Below are positions 17,646 to 28,300 of a stretch of DNA of 64,000 nucleotides, piece after piece (positions within the stretch are counted from its first letter, which is position 1; each line of letters opens with the position of its first letter). The stretch spans positions 248,001 to 312,000 of the forward strand of contig NZ_JBIMER010000001.1 of the NCBI RefSeq assembly GCF_051262515.1, in the 5' to 3' direction. Source of the stretch: Arthrobacter_N sp051262515. Lineage in GTDB: Bacteria > Actinomycetota > Actinomycetes > Actinomycetales > Micrococcaceae. A program made the translations under genes and the position numbers. The notes beneath the pieces were generated by a model that saw nothing but the letters and a program-made list of their open reading frames with translations, did not search any database and was not told the DNA's origin.

Positions 17646-20345
17646 GTGAGCCAATCAACCAAAACCGAGGACCCCCGCGCGCAACGCCTCCTTGTCATCG
17701 ATGGTCATTCCATGGCCTTCCGGGCCTTCTACGCCCTCCCCGCCGAGAACTTCGCGACGGACACGGGCCAGCACACCAACGCGGTCTATGGTTTCGTTTC
17801 GATGCTCATCCGGATGATCCAAGACCAGTCGCCGACGCACGTCGGAGTGGCCTTCGACCTGGATACCCCCACGTTCCGCTCCGAGCAGTACACGGAGTAC
17901 AAAGCGGGCCGGAACAAGACCCCCGAGGAGTTCCACGGGCAGATCGACCTCATCCAGAAGGTGATGGAGGCGATGAACATCCCGACCATCACGTCCGACG
18001 GGTACGAGGCGGACGACATCATCGCGACGCTGGCCCGGCGCGGGGAAACCGCCGGGTGGGAGGTCGTCGTCGTCTCGGGCGACCGGGACGCCTTCCAGCT
18101 CATCACCGAGAAGACCACGGTGCTCTACCCGAAGAAGGGCGTTTCGGACATACCGCCCATGGACGGCGACGCCGTCGAGGCCAAGTACTTCGTCCGTCCG
18201 GAACGCTACTCGGACCTGGCCGCGCTGGTGGGGGAGACCGCGGACAATCTGCCGGGCGTTCCCGGAGTCGGGCCCAAGACCGCCGCCAAGTGGATCAACC
18301 AATACGGCGGTCTCGAGGGCATCATCGAGAACCTCGCGGACATCAAGGGCAAGGCGGGGGAGTCGCTGCGCGAGCACCTCGAGAACGTCAAGCGCAACCG
18401 CCGCCTCAACCACCTCCTGCGCGAACTGGACCTGCCCGTCACGCTGGAGGCCCTGGAACTCGACCGCCCCAACCGGGAGGCCATCGAGGAGCTCTTCGAC
18501 GCGCTGCAGTTCAACACGCTGCGCAAGCGCCTCTTCGACCTGTTCGGCGAAGACGAGGCGGAGCACGAGGACGAGGCCGAGGTGCCGGAACCGACGATGC
18601 TGGACACCCCCAAGGCGGTCGACTCGTGGTTCTCCCGCAACGGCGCCCACACCCTCGGCGTCCATCTGGCGACCGTGGCCACGACGCCGGGCGGCGCCGA
18701 CGCCGTCGGAATCGCCTTCGCCTCCGACGACGCCACGGCGTACGCCGACTTGGAGCTAGCGGACGCCGAAACGGAGTCGGCCCTGGCCAGGGTGCTGTCG
18801 TCCGACGACTACAAGAAGGCACTCCACGATTTCAAGGCCGGGTACAAGCTACTCCTCGAGCGCGGGATCGAACTCAACGGGGTCGTGGACGACACCATGA
18901 TTTCCGCGTACCTGATTCAACCCGACCGACGCAGCCACGATCTCGCGGACATCGCCCAGTACCACCTGCGGATCGCACTCGATGCCACCCAGCCCGCCGA
19001 CAGCGGCCAGCTCTCGCTCGAATTGGGGGATTCGGGGGCGGCTTTGCCCGCCGCACGCGCCGCACACGTGATCCGCACGCTGAGCGTCTACCTCGCGGGC
19101 CAGGTGCTGGAGCGGGGAGCCGCCACGCTGTTGGGCGACATGGAGTTGCCGCTGTCGTCCGTGCTGGCGCACATGGAGCGCACGGGGATCGCCATCGACA
19201 CCGGCAAGCTGGACGACCTGCTGGCGGATTTCACCACGACCATCGACAGTGCCACGGCCGCGGCCTACGAGGCCATCGGGCATGAGGTGAACCTGGGTTC
19301 CCCGAAGCAGCTCCAGGTGGTGCTCTTCGAGGAGCTGGACCTTCCCAAGACGAAGAAGATCAAGACGGGCTACACGACGGACGCGGATTCCCTCGCGGAC
19401 CTGCTGGCCAAGACCCAACACGGGTTCCTCGCGGCCCTCATGGCATACCGCGACGCCTCCAAGCTGCGACAGACCGTCGAGGGCCTGCGCAGGGCAGTGG
19501 CCGAAGACGGACGGATCCACACCACGTACGCCCAGACGGTGGCGGCCACCGGCCGGCTGTCCTCCCTGAACCCGAACCTGCAGAACATCCCCGTCCGCAG
19601 CGAGGCCGGACGGCGCATCCGCGAGGTGTTCGTCGTCGGGGACGGCTTCGAGACGCTCCTGACAGCCGACTACTCGCAGATCGAGATGCGCATCATGGCG
19701 CACCTCTCGGGGGACGAGGCGCTGATCCAGGCCTTCCGGGAGGGCGAGGACCTGCACCGGTTCGTCGGCGCGCAGGTCTTCGGCGTCGATCCAGGGGACG
19801 TGAGCGGCGAGATGCGCTCCAAGGTCAAGGCCATGTCGTACGGTCTGGCCTACGGGCTCAGTTCCTTCGGTCTCTCCAAGCAGCTGAACATCCCGGTCGA
19901 CGAGGCCCGGATGCTGATGAAGAACTACTTCACGCGTTTCGGAGCCGTGCGCGACTACCTGCGCTCCGTCGTCGACCAGGCGCGGATCGATGGATTCACC
20001 TCAACCATCGAGGGGCGTCGCCGCTACCTTCCCGACTTGTCGAGTGACAACCGGCAACTCCGCGACATGGCCGAGCGCGCAGCCCTCAATGCCCCCATCC
20101 AGGGGTCCGCCGCGGACATCATCAAGCGGGCCATGCTGGGCGTGGAGGCGGGGCTGCGCGAGGGTGACATGAAATCGCGCATGCTGCTGCAGGTCCACGA
20201 CGAACTTGTGCTGGAGGTCGCCCACGGCGAACTCGATGCCGTGGGTGCGATGGTGCGCGAGCGCATGGGGGCCGCCGCCAGCTTGTCCGTCCCGTTGGAC
20301 GTGTCCGTCGGAATCGGCGCAGACTGGCACCAGGCCGGCCACTAA
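17646..20345 (+). CDS. polA: DNA polymerase I
   Basis: An 899-residue repair and Okazaki-fragment polymerase. The N-terminal 5' nuclease domain (LLVIDGHSMAFRAFYALP, YEADDIIATLA, VVSGDRDAFQL, GVPGVGPKTA) is complete. The middle 3'-5' exonuclease-like domain lacks the DxE metal-binding residues (it reads LGVHLATVATTPGG), so proofreading is predicted to be inactive, as in many Gram-positive Pol I proteins. The polymerase domain has TGRLSSLNPNLQNIP, LLTADYSQIEMR, the O-helix RSKVKAMSYGLAYGLS and LLQVHDELVLEV. An alternative ATG at 17625 would add seven residues. Confidence 0.97.
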   Translation: MSQSTKTEDPRAQRLLVIDGHSMAFRAFYALPAENFATDTGQHTNAVYGFVSMLIRMIQDQSPTHVGVAFDLDTPTFRSEQYTEYKAGRNKTPEEFHGQIDLIQKVMEAMNIPTITSDGYEADDIIATLARRGETAGWEVVVVSGDRDAFQLITEKTTVLYPKKGVSDIPPMDGDAVEAKYFVRPERYSDLAALVGETADNLPGVPGVGPKTAAKWINQYGGLEGIIENLADIKGKAGESLREHLENVKRNRRLNHLLRELDLPVTLEALELDRPNREAIEELFDALQFNTLRKRLFDLFGEDEAEHEDEAEVPEPTMLDTPKAVDSWFSRNGAHTLGVHLATVATTPGGADAVGIAFASDDATAYADLELADAETESALARVLSSDDYKKALHDFKAGYKLLLERGIELNGVVDDTMISAYLIQPDRRSHDLADIAQYHLRIALDATQPADSGQLSLELGDSGAALPAARAAHVIRTLSVYLAGQVLERGAATLLGDMELPLSSVLAHMERTGIAIDTGKLDDLLADFTTTIDSATAAAYEAIGHEVNLGSPKQLQVVLFEELDLPKTKKIKTGYTTDADSLADLLAKTQHGFLAALMAYRDASKLRQTVEGLRRAVAEDGRIHTTYAQTVAATGRLSSLNPNLQNIPVRSEAGRRIREVFVVGDGFETLLTADYSQIEMRIMAHLSGDEALIQAFREGEDLHRFVGAQVFGVDPGDVSGEMRSKVKAMSYGLAYGLSSFGLSKQLNIPVDEARMLMKNYFTRFGAVRDYLRSVVDQARIDGFTSTIEGRRRYLPDLSSDNRQLRDMAERAALNAPIQGSAADIIKRAMLGVEAGLREGDMKSRMLLQVHDELVLEVAHGELDAVGAMVRERMGAAASLSVPLDVSVGIGADWHQAGH

Positions 20346-20361
20346 CTCGAAGGAGATCGGC

Positions 20362-21639
20362 ATGAGGATCGAGCGTTTTCCGCCCGGCGTTGACGGCGAC
20401 AAGCCCGACGCCCGAACGCTTGGATGGTTCGGGGCCGTCGATTTCGGCTTCCTCGATTCAGGCATGGAACCCGCGCACACCGCGGCATTTGCGCGCTCCT
20501 ACATCCAAGACGGTCGAACGCTGTGGGGAGCCTACGACGACGAGACGCGTCCCGGCGTCTGGGACCCCAGTGTCCCGGTCGCGACCTACGCCACCCTCGC
20601 CAACGACCTGAATGTGGGCGGCGGGCGCATGCTGCCCACGCATCAGATCACGGCCGTGACGGTCAGGGCCACGCACCGCCGGCGGGGCATTCTGCGCCGG
20701 ATGATGACGGAGGATCTCCGCTGGGCGGCCGCCAACGGCCGCGCGATGGCCGCGCTGACCGCCTCCGAGGCCACGATCTACGGCCGTTTCGGGTTCGGCG
20801 CGGCCACCTTCGCCCGCGAGGTGGAGGTGGATGTCCGCGAGCGGTTCGGACTCCGCGCCCACGCCACGGGGACCGTGGAGGTCGCCGAGCCCGGGACCCT
20901 CCGCGAACTCGCACCCGAGGTCTTCTCCCGATTCCACGCCCGGACCACCGGCTCCGTGGGACGCCAGAGCGCCTACGCCATGAGAGTGTCCGGAACGTGG
21001 GGCCGCGACAAGCCGGAGCTGGACCGGGGGTTGCGCGCGGCCGTGTACTACGCGGATGGGGGCGCCGCCGACGGCTACGTCAGCTACCGTTTCGCCGGCT
21101 GGGACAAGGAGCCGCGCACGCTGGAGGTCGCCGACCTCGTCGCCGCGACCGACGATGCCTACCGGGAACTCTGGCGGTACCTGGCCTCTGTGGACCTGGT
21201 GGAGCGCGTCGTGTTCAGCGCGGCGGCGGAGGACGATCCGCTGCCATGGTCCATGGCGGACAGCCGCGGATATGCCGTGAAGGGGGCGGAGGACGTGCTG
21301 TGGCTGCGGGTGCTGGATCCGGTCGCCGCCCTGGCGGCGCGCTCCTGGCCGACGGACGGCACCTGCGCGCTGGAGGTTCTCGACCCGCTCGATATCGCCT
21401 CGGGACGGATTCGTGTCGCCGCCGAAGGTGGCCGGGCCACCGTGGAACGGCTGGACGCGGACGCGCCCGTCGACGCCGTGGTTCCCGTCGACGTGCTCGG
21501 CTCGCTGTTTCTGGGCGGTGTCTCCGCCGCGACCCTCGCCGCCGCGGGACGGCTTCCCGGCGCCTCGGAGGCGTCCGTGGAACTGATCGACCGCATGTTC
21601 GCAATGGGCGCGCCGCCGTACTGCATCACACATTTCTAG
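20362..21639 (+). CDS. Eis-family GNAT N-acetyltransferase
   Basis: A 425-residue protein with the three-part Eis layout: an N-terminal GNAT domain with the acetyl-CoA loop VTVRATHRRRGILRRMM (about residues 98-114) and ASEATIYGRFGFG, a second GNAT-like domain, and a C-terminal sterol-carrier-like domain ending in PPYCITHF; the free carboxylate at the end is the catalytic base in Eis. Mycobacterial Eis acetylates aminoglycosides and other amines; the substrate here is unknown. The ATG at 20362 has a good AAGGAG 7 nt upstream; a longer reading frame would overlap the end of polA. Confidence 0.87.
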   Translation: MRIERFPPGVDGDKPDARTLGWFGAVDFGFLDSGMEPAHTAAFARSYIQDGRTLWGAYDDETRPGVWDPSVPVATYATLANDLNVGGGRMLPTHQITAVTVRATHRRRGILRRMMTEDLRWAAANGRAMAALTASEATIYGRFGFGAATFAREVEVDVRERFGLRAHATGTVEVAEPGTLRELAPEVFSRFHARTTGSVGRQSAYAMRVSGTWGRDKPELDRGLRAAVYYADGGAADGYVSYRFAGWDKEPRTLEVADLVAATDDAYRELWRYLASVDLVERVVFSAAAEDDPLPWSMADSRGYAVKGAEDVLWLRVLDPVAALAARSWPTDGTCALEVLDPLDIASGRIRVAAEGGRATVERLDADAPVDAVVPVDVLGSLFLGGVSAATLAAAGRLPGASEASVELIDRMFAMGAPPYCITHF

Positions 21640-21710
21640 TGCCGGTTCGAGTGGCGGGCGCCGGGAACGACCGCCGTCGGGCGAACTCCCGCGACGGCGA
21701 CCGGCGTCCT

Positions 21711-21740
21711 TTGACCGCCGTTGCCGTAAGCGGCTAGACT
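21711..21740 (+). promoter_or_regulatory. rpsA promoter
   Basis: TTGACC (21711-21716) and TAGACT (21735-21740) are 18 nt apart, close to the consensus for the main sigma factor. Transcription would start near 21747 and give a 5' UTR of about 118 nt before rpsA, long enough for autoregulation by S1. Confidence 0.7.
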
Positions 21741-21864
21741 GGTCGGGCATGTCCTGCGCGCTGTCGCGCGCGGAAATCGTGCGTTGAATCCAATATTTCG
21801 GAATATGCCGGGACTTCCGGCTGCCCGACCCATCAGAGACTATCCACATCGGAGCCCCTACTAC

Positions 21865-23331
21865 ATGACCATCACCTCCAACGAGAAGACTGGTACCCCG
21901 CAGGTCGCCATCAACGACATCGGTACCGCTGAAGACTTCCTCGCAGCCGTCGACGCCACCATCAAGTACTTCAACGATGGGGACCTCGTCGAGGGCGTCG
22001 TCGTCAAGGTCGACCGCGATGAAGTTCTGCTCGACATCGGTTACAAGACCGAGGGTGTCATTCCTTCCCGCGAGCTTTCCATCAAGCACGACGTCGACCC
22101 GGGCGAAGTCGTCGCCGTCGGTGACAACGTCGAGGCTCTCGTCCTCACCAAGGAGGACAAGGAAGGCCGCCTGATCCTCTCCAAGAAGCGCGCTCAGTAC
22201 GAGCGAGCCTGGGGCGACATCGAAAAGATCAAGGAAGAGGACGGCGTCGTCACCGGCACCGTCATCGAGGTGGTCAAGGGCGGCCTCATCCTCGACATCG
22301 GCCTGCGCGGCTTCCTGCCCGCGTCCCTCGTCGAGATGCGCCGCGTGCGCGATCTGGCCCCGTACATCGGCCAGCAGATCGAAGCGAAGATCATCGAGCT
22401 GGACAAGAACCGCAACAACGTGGTCCTTTCCCGCCGCGCATGGCTCGAGCAGACCCAGTCCGAGGTTCGCTCCACGTTCCTCAACAAGTTGGAAAAGGGC
22501 CAGGTCCGTCCCGGCGTCGTTTCCTCCATCGTCAACTTCGGTGCCTTCGTGGACCTGGGCGGCGTCGACGGCCTGGTGCACGTTTCCGAGCTGTCCTGGA
22601 AGCACATCGACCACCCGAACGAGGTTGTCGAGGTCGGCCAGGAAGTCACCGTCGAGGTTCTCGAGGTGGACCTGGACCGCGAGCGCGTCTCGCTGTCCCT
22701 CAAGGCGACGCAGGAGGATCCGTGGCAGACCTTCGCCCGCACGCACGCACTGGGCCAGGTTGTCCCGGGTAAGGTCACCAAGCTGGTTCCGTTCGGCGCG
22801 TTCGTCCGCGTCGAGGACGGCATCGAGGGCCTCGTGCACATCTCGGAGCTGGCCGTGCGCCACGTCGAGCTGGCCGAGCAGGTTGTCTCCGTGGGCGACG
22901 AGCTGTTCGTCAAGGTCATCGACATCGACCTCGAGCGCCGCCGCATCAGCCTGTCGCTGAAGCAGGCCAACGACGGTGTCGATCCCGAGGGTTCCGAATT
23001 CGATCCGGCTCTCTACGGCATGGCCGCGGAGTACGACGAAGAGGGCAACTACAAGTACCCCGAGGGCTTCGATCCGGAGACCAACGAGTGGCTCGAGGGC
23101 TTCGAGTCCCAGCGCGCCGTTTGGGAGCAGCAGTACGCCGACGCCCAGACCCGCTGGGAAGCGCACAAGAAGCAGGTCGCGCAGCACGCCGCCGAGGACG
23201 TTGCGGCCACCGAGGGTGGCGGCGAGTCCGCTTCGACCAGCTACTCCTCCGAGGTTCCGGCCGAGGACGCCGGCACGCTGGCTTCCGACGAGGCTCTCGC
23301 CGCACTGCGCGAGAAGCTCACCGGCGCCTAG
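21865..23331 (+). CDS. rpsA: 30S ribosomal protein S1
   Basis: A 488-residue mRNA-binding ribosomal protein with four S1 (OB-fold) domains, at about residues 35-105, 120-190, 207-277 and 293-363; each shows the pattern (G)xVxxIVxFGAFVDLGGVDGLVHVSEL or a degenerate form. The C-terminal tail is acidic and Gln/Ala-rich. The ATG at 21865 has GGAG 10 nt upstream and gives the standard actinobacterial N-terminus (TITSNEKTG); the longer frame from 21784 lies in the leader. Codon use is strongly biased to C-ending codons, as expected for high expression. Confidence 0.97.
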   Translation: MTITSNEKTGTPQVAINDIGTAEDFLAAVDATIKYFNDGDLVEGVVVKVDRDEVLLDIGYKTEGVIPSRELSIKHDVDPGEVVAVGDNVEALVLTKEDKEGRLILSKKRAQYERAWGDIEKIKEEDGVVTGTVIEVVKGGLILDIGLRGFLPASLVEMRRVRDLAPYIGQQIEAKIIELDKNRNNVVLSRRAWLEQTQSEVRSTFLNKLEKGQVRPGVVSSIVNFGAFVDLGGVDGLVHVSELSWKHIDHPNEVVEVGQEVTVEVLEVDLDRERVSLSLKATQEDPWQTFARTHALGQVVPGKVTKLVPFGAFVRVEDGIEGLVHISELAVRHVELAEQVVSVGDELFVKVIDIDLERRRISLSLKQANDGVDPEGSEFDPALYGMAAEYDEEGNYKYPEGFDPETNEWLEGFESQRAVWEQQYADAQTRWEAHKKQVAQHAAEDVAATEGGGESASTSYSSEVPAEDAGTLASDEALAALREKLTGA

Positions 23332-23340
23332 GCAGTCCGC

Positions 23341-23366
23341 GTCAGACGGCGCCCGCGCCGCCTGAC
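23341..23366 (+). terminator. first hairpin after rpsA
   Basis: An imperfect stem, GTCAG (A) CGGCG paired with CGCCG (C) CTGAC around a 4-nt loop, begins 9 nt after the rpsA stop. It precedes the stronger terminator at 23372 and may help stop transcription or protect the 3' end. Confidence 0.5.
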
Positions 23367-23371
23367 GTAAC

Positions 23372-23417
23372 ACGAACGAGGGCCCCCACGCCGAAAGGCG
23401 AGGGGGCCCTCGTTCGT
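23372..23417. terminator. strong bidirectional terminator after rpsA
   Basis: A perfect 16-bp stem (23372-23387 with 23402-23417), continued after one A-A mismatch by CGCC/GGCG with a GAAA tetraloop. It lies between rpsA and the convergent methyltransferase gene and can serve both. Confidence 0.88.
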
Positions 23418-23453
23418 TGCCGGCAGATCGTCGGGGGAGACGCGGTGGAGCGG

Positions 23454-24620
23454 CTAGGCCTGCGGCCGCGTGGAAACCGTGACCGTGAACTTGGGGTTCC
23501 GGGCCACTTGCCGCGTGGGGCCGACGAGTCTCTGCAGGTGCGGGCGGTAGGCCAGGGGAGAATTCCACACGCACCAGAGTTCGCCGCCGGGGGCCAGCAC
23601 CCGGCCGGCTTCGGCGATCAGCTTCAGAGCGATCCCCGCATGGACCGTGTTCCCCATGTGGAAGGGCGGATTCAGCACGACCAGCTGTTCGGAGCCGTCC
23701 GCCAGCGCCGACAGCCCGTCGTCGCGCACCGCCTCGACCCGGTTCGAGACGCCGTTTGCCGCCGCCGTCGCCGCGGTGGAGGCGACCGCCGAGGCCGACT
23801 GGTCGCAGGCCAGCACCCGCAGGTCGGGCCGGGCAAGGGCCAGATAGCCGGCGATGGTGCCGTTCCCGCAGCCCAGGTCCACGGCCCGTTGCGCGGGTCG
23901 GGCGCCCGCAAGCAGGGGAAGCAGCAATCGCGTGCCCGGATCGAGCTTGGCGCCGCCGAAGGTGGCCGCAAAGGCGCACAGCGTCAGCGGCGCGGGCAGC
24001 CCGACGTCGTGGGCCGCTGTCAGCGGGAAGCGGTCGGCGGGACGTTCGGTGGCGGGCCGGGGCGACGCGGCGGTGAGCACCCGGGCCTTCTGCCGGGCAA
24101 GTCCAGCCGAGACGGACGCGAAATGCCGTCCGAGCACGTCGTTCATGGCGCGGGTCATGTGCTTGACCCGGCCTCCGGCGAGCAGCACGACGCCGGGGTC
24201 CGCGTGGGCGGCAACCATCCCGGCGAACTCCTCGAGGGCGTCCAGCGAGCGCGGCAGCTGAAGGACGACGAGCGTGGCTCCGGCAAGCAGTGCCGGACCC
24301 AGCGCCTCTTGGCGGTACGCATCGGCGGGCAGGCCGGGCAGCAACCGGTCCGCGTTCGCCGCGAGTGCGCGGACCCCGGAGAGCCCGTCCTGGTGGACGC
24401 GCATACCGTGTGCGCCCAGTGCGGCGGCCCCCAATACCAGCGCGCCGTAGTGGTCGTTGAGGACCACGACCTTTCCCGGGGCTGCCAGCCGCCCGGTTTC
24501 GGCGGCGGTGTGCAGCAGCAGGCGGTCCGCCGCGTCGTGCGCCTGTAGGTTTTCGGCCTCGGCGTCGGGCCAGCGGCGCAGCGCCGTGAAATCAAGGCCG
24601 GCAGGCATCGGATCATTCAC
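23454..24620 (-). CDS. RsmC/RlmG-like class I SAM-dependent methyltransferase
   Basis: A 388-residue protein with two Rossmann-like halves. The N-terminal half is degenerate, as in RsmC and RlmG. The C-terminal half has the SAM site VDLGCGNGTIAGYLALARP and the catalytic motif VVLNPPFHMGNTVHAGIA, typical of enzymes that methylate guanine N2 in rRNA. Assignment to RlmG (23S G1835) rather than RsmC (16S G1207) cannot be made from motifs alone. Its ATG overlaps the stop of the YigZ-family gene (ATGA), so both are one operon. Confidence 0.85.
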   Translation of the reverse strand: MNDPMPAGLDFTALRRWPDAEAENLQAHDAADRLLLHTAAETGRLAAPGKVVVLNDHYGALVLGAAALGAHGMRVHQDGLSGVRALAANADRLLPGLPADAYRQEALGPALLAGATLVVLQLPRSLDALEEFAGMVAAHADPGVVLLAGGRVKHMTRAMNDVLGRHFASVSAGLARQKARVLTAASPRPATERPADRFPLTAAHDVGLPAPLTLCAFAATFGGAKLDPGTRLLLPLLAGARPAQRAVDLGCGNGTIAGYLALARPDLRVLACDQSASAVASTAATAAANGVSNRVEAVRDDGLSALADGSEQLVVLNPPFHMGNTVHAGIALKLIAEAGRVLAPGGELWCVWNSPLAYRPHLQRLVGPTRQVARNPKFTVTVSTRPQA

Positions 24621-25294
24621 CGCAGGTCCACCCAGTCGGTTCCCAGTTGCACGGCCCGTCCCGAACCGGCGGTCAGCGTCGCGAGCCGCTCGTTGAATCC
24701 AGCCAGAACGGCGGCGTCGTCGGGCAGCGCGATGCGCAGGGTCACCCCGGAGGGTCCGTAGTCGGTGCCCAGGACCGTGGTGCCGGCGGCTCGGAGTTCG
24801 TTTTCAAGCCGGCCGGCGTCGGCGTGGTGCGCGTCGATGCCGTAGCTGCACATCCGCTGGCGGCGTAGCAGGACGGCGCCGTCCAGCGCCGCGGAGACCG
24901 ATTCGGAGTAGGCGCGGACCAGACCGCCCGCGCCGAGCAGGACCCCGCCGAAGTAGCGGACCACGACGGCGACGGTGTCGGAGAGCCCGGCGGTGTCCGG
25001 AGCCGTTTCGCGTTTGGCGAGTGCGTCGAGCATCGGGACGCCGGCGGTGCCGGATGGCTCGCCGTCGTCGTTGCTGCGCATGGCCGTGCGGTCGGGACCC
25101 AGTATGTACGCGCTGCAGTGGTGGCGGGCGTCGAAGTGGGTCTTGCGGAGTTCGGCGACCACCTCCCGGGCCGCGTCCTCGGTCTCCACGCGGCGCAGGT
25201 GGGTGACGAACCGGGACCGCTTGACCACGATTTCGTGCACGTGGTCGCCCTCGACCGTTGTGTACGCCGTCGCACGGCTTTCTGTGGCAGTCAC
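24617..25294 (-). CDS. YigZ/IMPACT-family protein
   Basis: A 225-residue protein of the UPF0029/IMPACT family. The conserved N-terminal domain shows FDARHHCSAYILG, SNDDGEPSGTAGVPML and VVRYFGGVLLGAGGLVRAYS; a smaller ferredoxin-like domain makes up the C-terminus. The eukaryotic relative IMPACT regulates GCN2; the bacterial role is unsettled, with links to translation. GTG at 25294 is preceded by TAGGCT with a 6-nt gap on the minus strand, so the mRNA is probably leaderless. Confidence 0.9.
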   Translation of the reverse strand: MTATESRATAYTTVEGDHVHEIVVKRSRFVTHLRRVETEDAAREVVAELRKTHFDARHHCSAYILGPDRTAMRSNDDGEPSGTAGVPMLDALAKRETAPDTAGLSDTVAVVVRYFGGVLLGAGGLVRAYSESVSAALDGAVLLRRQRMCSYGIDAHHADAGRLENELRAAGTTVLGTDYGPSGVTLRIALPDDAAVLAGFNERLATLTAGSGRAVQLGTDWVDLR

Positions 25295-25386
25295 CGCTCA
25301 AGCCTAGCGGCGGCGGAGGGCCCATTGTTCGCCGGTGGAGGTGGTGCGAGAATGGCGCGTGGGGGCATCGTGGGGAGACACGGATC

Positions 25387-28300
25387 GTGCTGAAGTTGAA
25401 TTTGCTGGGCGAACAGCGCCTCACCGATGCCGGAGCCGAAGTGGGTGTCGGCAAAGCCCGTGCCCTGGACCTCCTTGCCTACTTGGTGCTGCACCCCGGC
25501 ATCCTCGTTCCGCGGCAGGTGCTGGCCGGAACCTTCTGGCCCGATTCCGCGGATGCGCAGGCGCTGACGAACCTTCGGCGCGAACTCCACAACCTGCGTT
25601 GCCTGCTGGGCGGGTCCGGGCGCCTCGAGACGGCGAACGGCGCCATCGGATGGGTTCCCGACGCGGGCGTGCGCATCGATGTGGAGCTTTTCACCGGCGA
25701 GGGGGCCGCGGCTCGGAACGCCGCGGGACGGGGCGATGTCAGGGGATTCCTACGGCATGCTGACGCCGCCCTGTCCAGCTACCGCGGGGAACTGATGCCT
25801 GGGAACTATGCGGACTGGGTGGGTCCGCTTCGCGAATCGCTGCAGGGCGAATACTCGGGACTCTGCTCGGAGGCGACGGCGGCTTGGCTGAGGCTGGGAC
25901 AGGCGGAACGGGCGCTGGGGCCGGCACGACGGGGAGTGCAGGTCGCACCACTGTCCGAAAGCGGATACCGCGACCTGATCGGGGTCCAGTTGGCGCTCGG
26001 AGAGCCAGCGGCAGCCATGCACACGTTCCACGGCTGTTGCCAGATGCTCGAGGGGGAATTGGGCGTGGGGCCGGGGGAGGAGACCCGGGCCCTGGTGTCC
26101 GGACTCTCCGGGGAGCACGGGCGCACTTCGCGGCGGGAACGACTGCAGGATCCCATCGGCAGGGCCCGGGAGATGGCGACACTACGCGCCGCCTGGGACG
26201 CCGCTGCTTCCGGACACGGTGCCGTGATGCTCCTGACGGGAGGCCCGGGAGTCGGGAAGACGCACCTGGCCGAGAGCCTCGCGGCCGGTGCAGCCGCGCG
26301 TGGAGCCCTCGTCGCGAGGGCGCGGTGCTTCGACGGCGGAGGGATGATCCCGCTGGCGCCGTTCGCCGCGTGGCTGCACACCAGCGGGTTTGCCGCGGTG
26401 CTGCGGGATCTCCCTCCCCGCATCCAACGCGACGTGAGCCGGCTTCTGCCAGGTGTTGGAGGCGGCACGGCGGCGCTCCCCTCCGCGGCCGCGGACGGTG
26501 AGCGCGCCATGGTCGATGCGTGGCAGCGCTTCGGCTACTTCGAGTCGCTGGCCCGCGGCATCGGGGCCGCGGGCAGGCCCACCTTGCTCGTGCTGGACGA
26601 CCTGCAGTGGTGCGACAGCGAAACCGCCGCGCTGATCCACTTCCTCCTTGCGGGGGAGTACGCGCCGGGGTTGATGCTGGTCGCCACGATGCGCACGGGC
26701 GGTTCCCGCCCCGGCGGGGCCGTTGCCGGCATGCTGGCCTCGCTGCGGACCAGTGGCTGCCTCCACGAGATTCCCCTGGAACCATTCGGCGAAGCGGATA
26801 CCGCCGCCCTCGCCGGCGCCCTGCGCGGAGGCCCCCTGAACGACGGTCAGGCGCGAATGCTCAGGGCGGCGACGGGAGGTTATCCGCTGTTCATCGTCCA
26901 GACCGCCCGCATTCTCCCGGAGGAAGACGACGGATCTCCACATAAGCTTGGCGCGGTGCTCGGGAACAGGATATCCGGATTGGATCCCGAGGCCAGGGCA
27001 GTGGCCGGGCTGGTGGCGGCCAACGGACGGGAAATCGGCTTGGGCTTGCTCAATGCCGCAACCGATCTCCCGGCGGGCGAGCTGGTGGCGGCCGTGGACG
27101 AACTGTGGCGCCTGGGCATCCTGGTTCCCGTGGGCCACGGTTACTACTTTGCGCACCAATTGCTGGCGGACGCCGCCTACCGGCCGTTGACCCCCGCGCA
27201 ACGGTGGCTCCTGCACACCCGGCTGGCCGCGTCCCTCGAGGCGCTGCACGCCGAGGACCTGGATGCCGTGGCGGCCCTGCTCGCCGAACAGCATGCCCTG
27301 GCCTCCAACCCGGCCAGGGCGCTGCACTTCCGGATGCGTGCCGGAGCGGCGGCGGCCGGCGTGTTCGCTAACGCAACGGCGCTGGAAAGCTACCGACAGG
27401 CGCTGGACATCGTCGCGGGCTTGGATCCCGGAGCCGGCCGCGATGCGGCGGAGCTGGACGCGAGGCGCGCCATGTCTCCGCCGCTGACCGCCCTTCACGG
27501 GTACTCCTGCGCGGAGCTGCTGGAGAACCTGGAACGATCGGTCGTCCTGGCCGAGCGGTTGGGGCGCCCACGCGTGGTCGTGGCGAGTCTCATCGGCCTG
27601 TTCTGCGGGCGGCATGTTCAGGGACGTATCAAACAGTCCTACGCGATCGGCCTACGCGCCCTGGAAATCACCGCGGACGACGCCGACCTGGCGGCCCAGG
27701 CGCACTTTGCGGTGGCAGGGGCCGCCCTTGCACTGGGGCGGCCCGGCGAGGCGATCGAACACTTCGCCGCCTGCTACACAACGGTAACGCCCGGGTACTC
27801 CACGATCCTGGGAACGCGCATCGAGATCCACGCGCGGGCCTGGGCCTCGCACGCGCACTGGCTTGCCGGAGATCGGGACGGGGCGCGGCTCCTGGCCTCC
27901 GAGGCCCTTAACCGCTCGGCAGCGGCCGAACATCCCTACACCCGGGCCGTGGCACTGGCGTACGTTGCGCTATTGCGCCAACTGTCGGCCGACGCGGAGG
28001 GGCTCGGCGAGGTGGTGGACGAGTTGCTCGGGCTGTGTCGCCGCTACGACATCGCCTACTACGGACAGTGGGCGGAGATCTTCGCCGGATGGAGCACCGG
28101 GGGAGCCCCCGGCGCGCGGCGGATCCGCACCGCGATGCTGGCCCTGGAGCACCAGGATGCCGTGGTGCGAATGACGTACTGGCACTCGCTGTTGGCCGAC
28201 GTCCTCGTGCGCGACCACCAACCCGTGGCGGCGCTCGCCGAAGTCGATGCGGCGCTCGAGGCGGTCCGATCGCGCCAGGAAAACTGGTGGGCGGGGCATC

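Noticed and set aside
20206..20361. Longer N-terminus for the Eis-like protein
   Set aside because: It would overlap the conserved polA C-terminus; ATG 20362 has a strong ribosome site.
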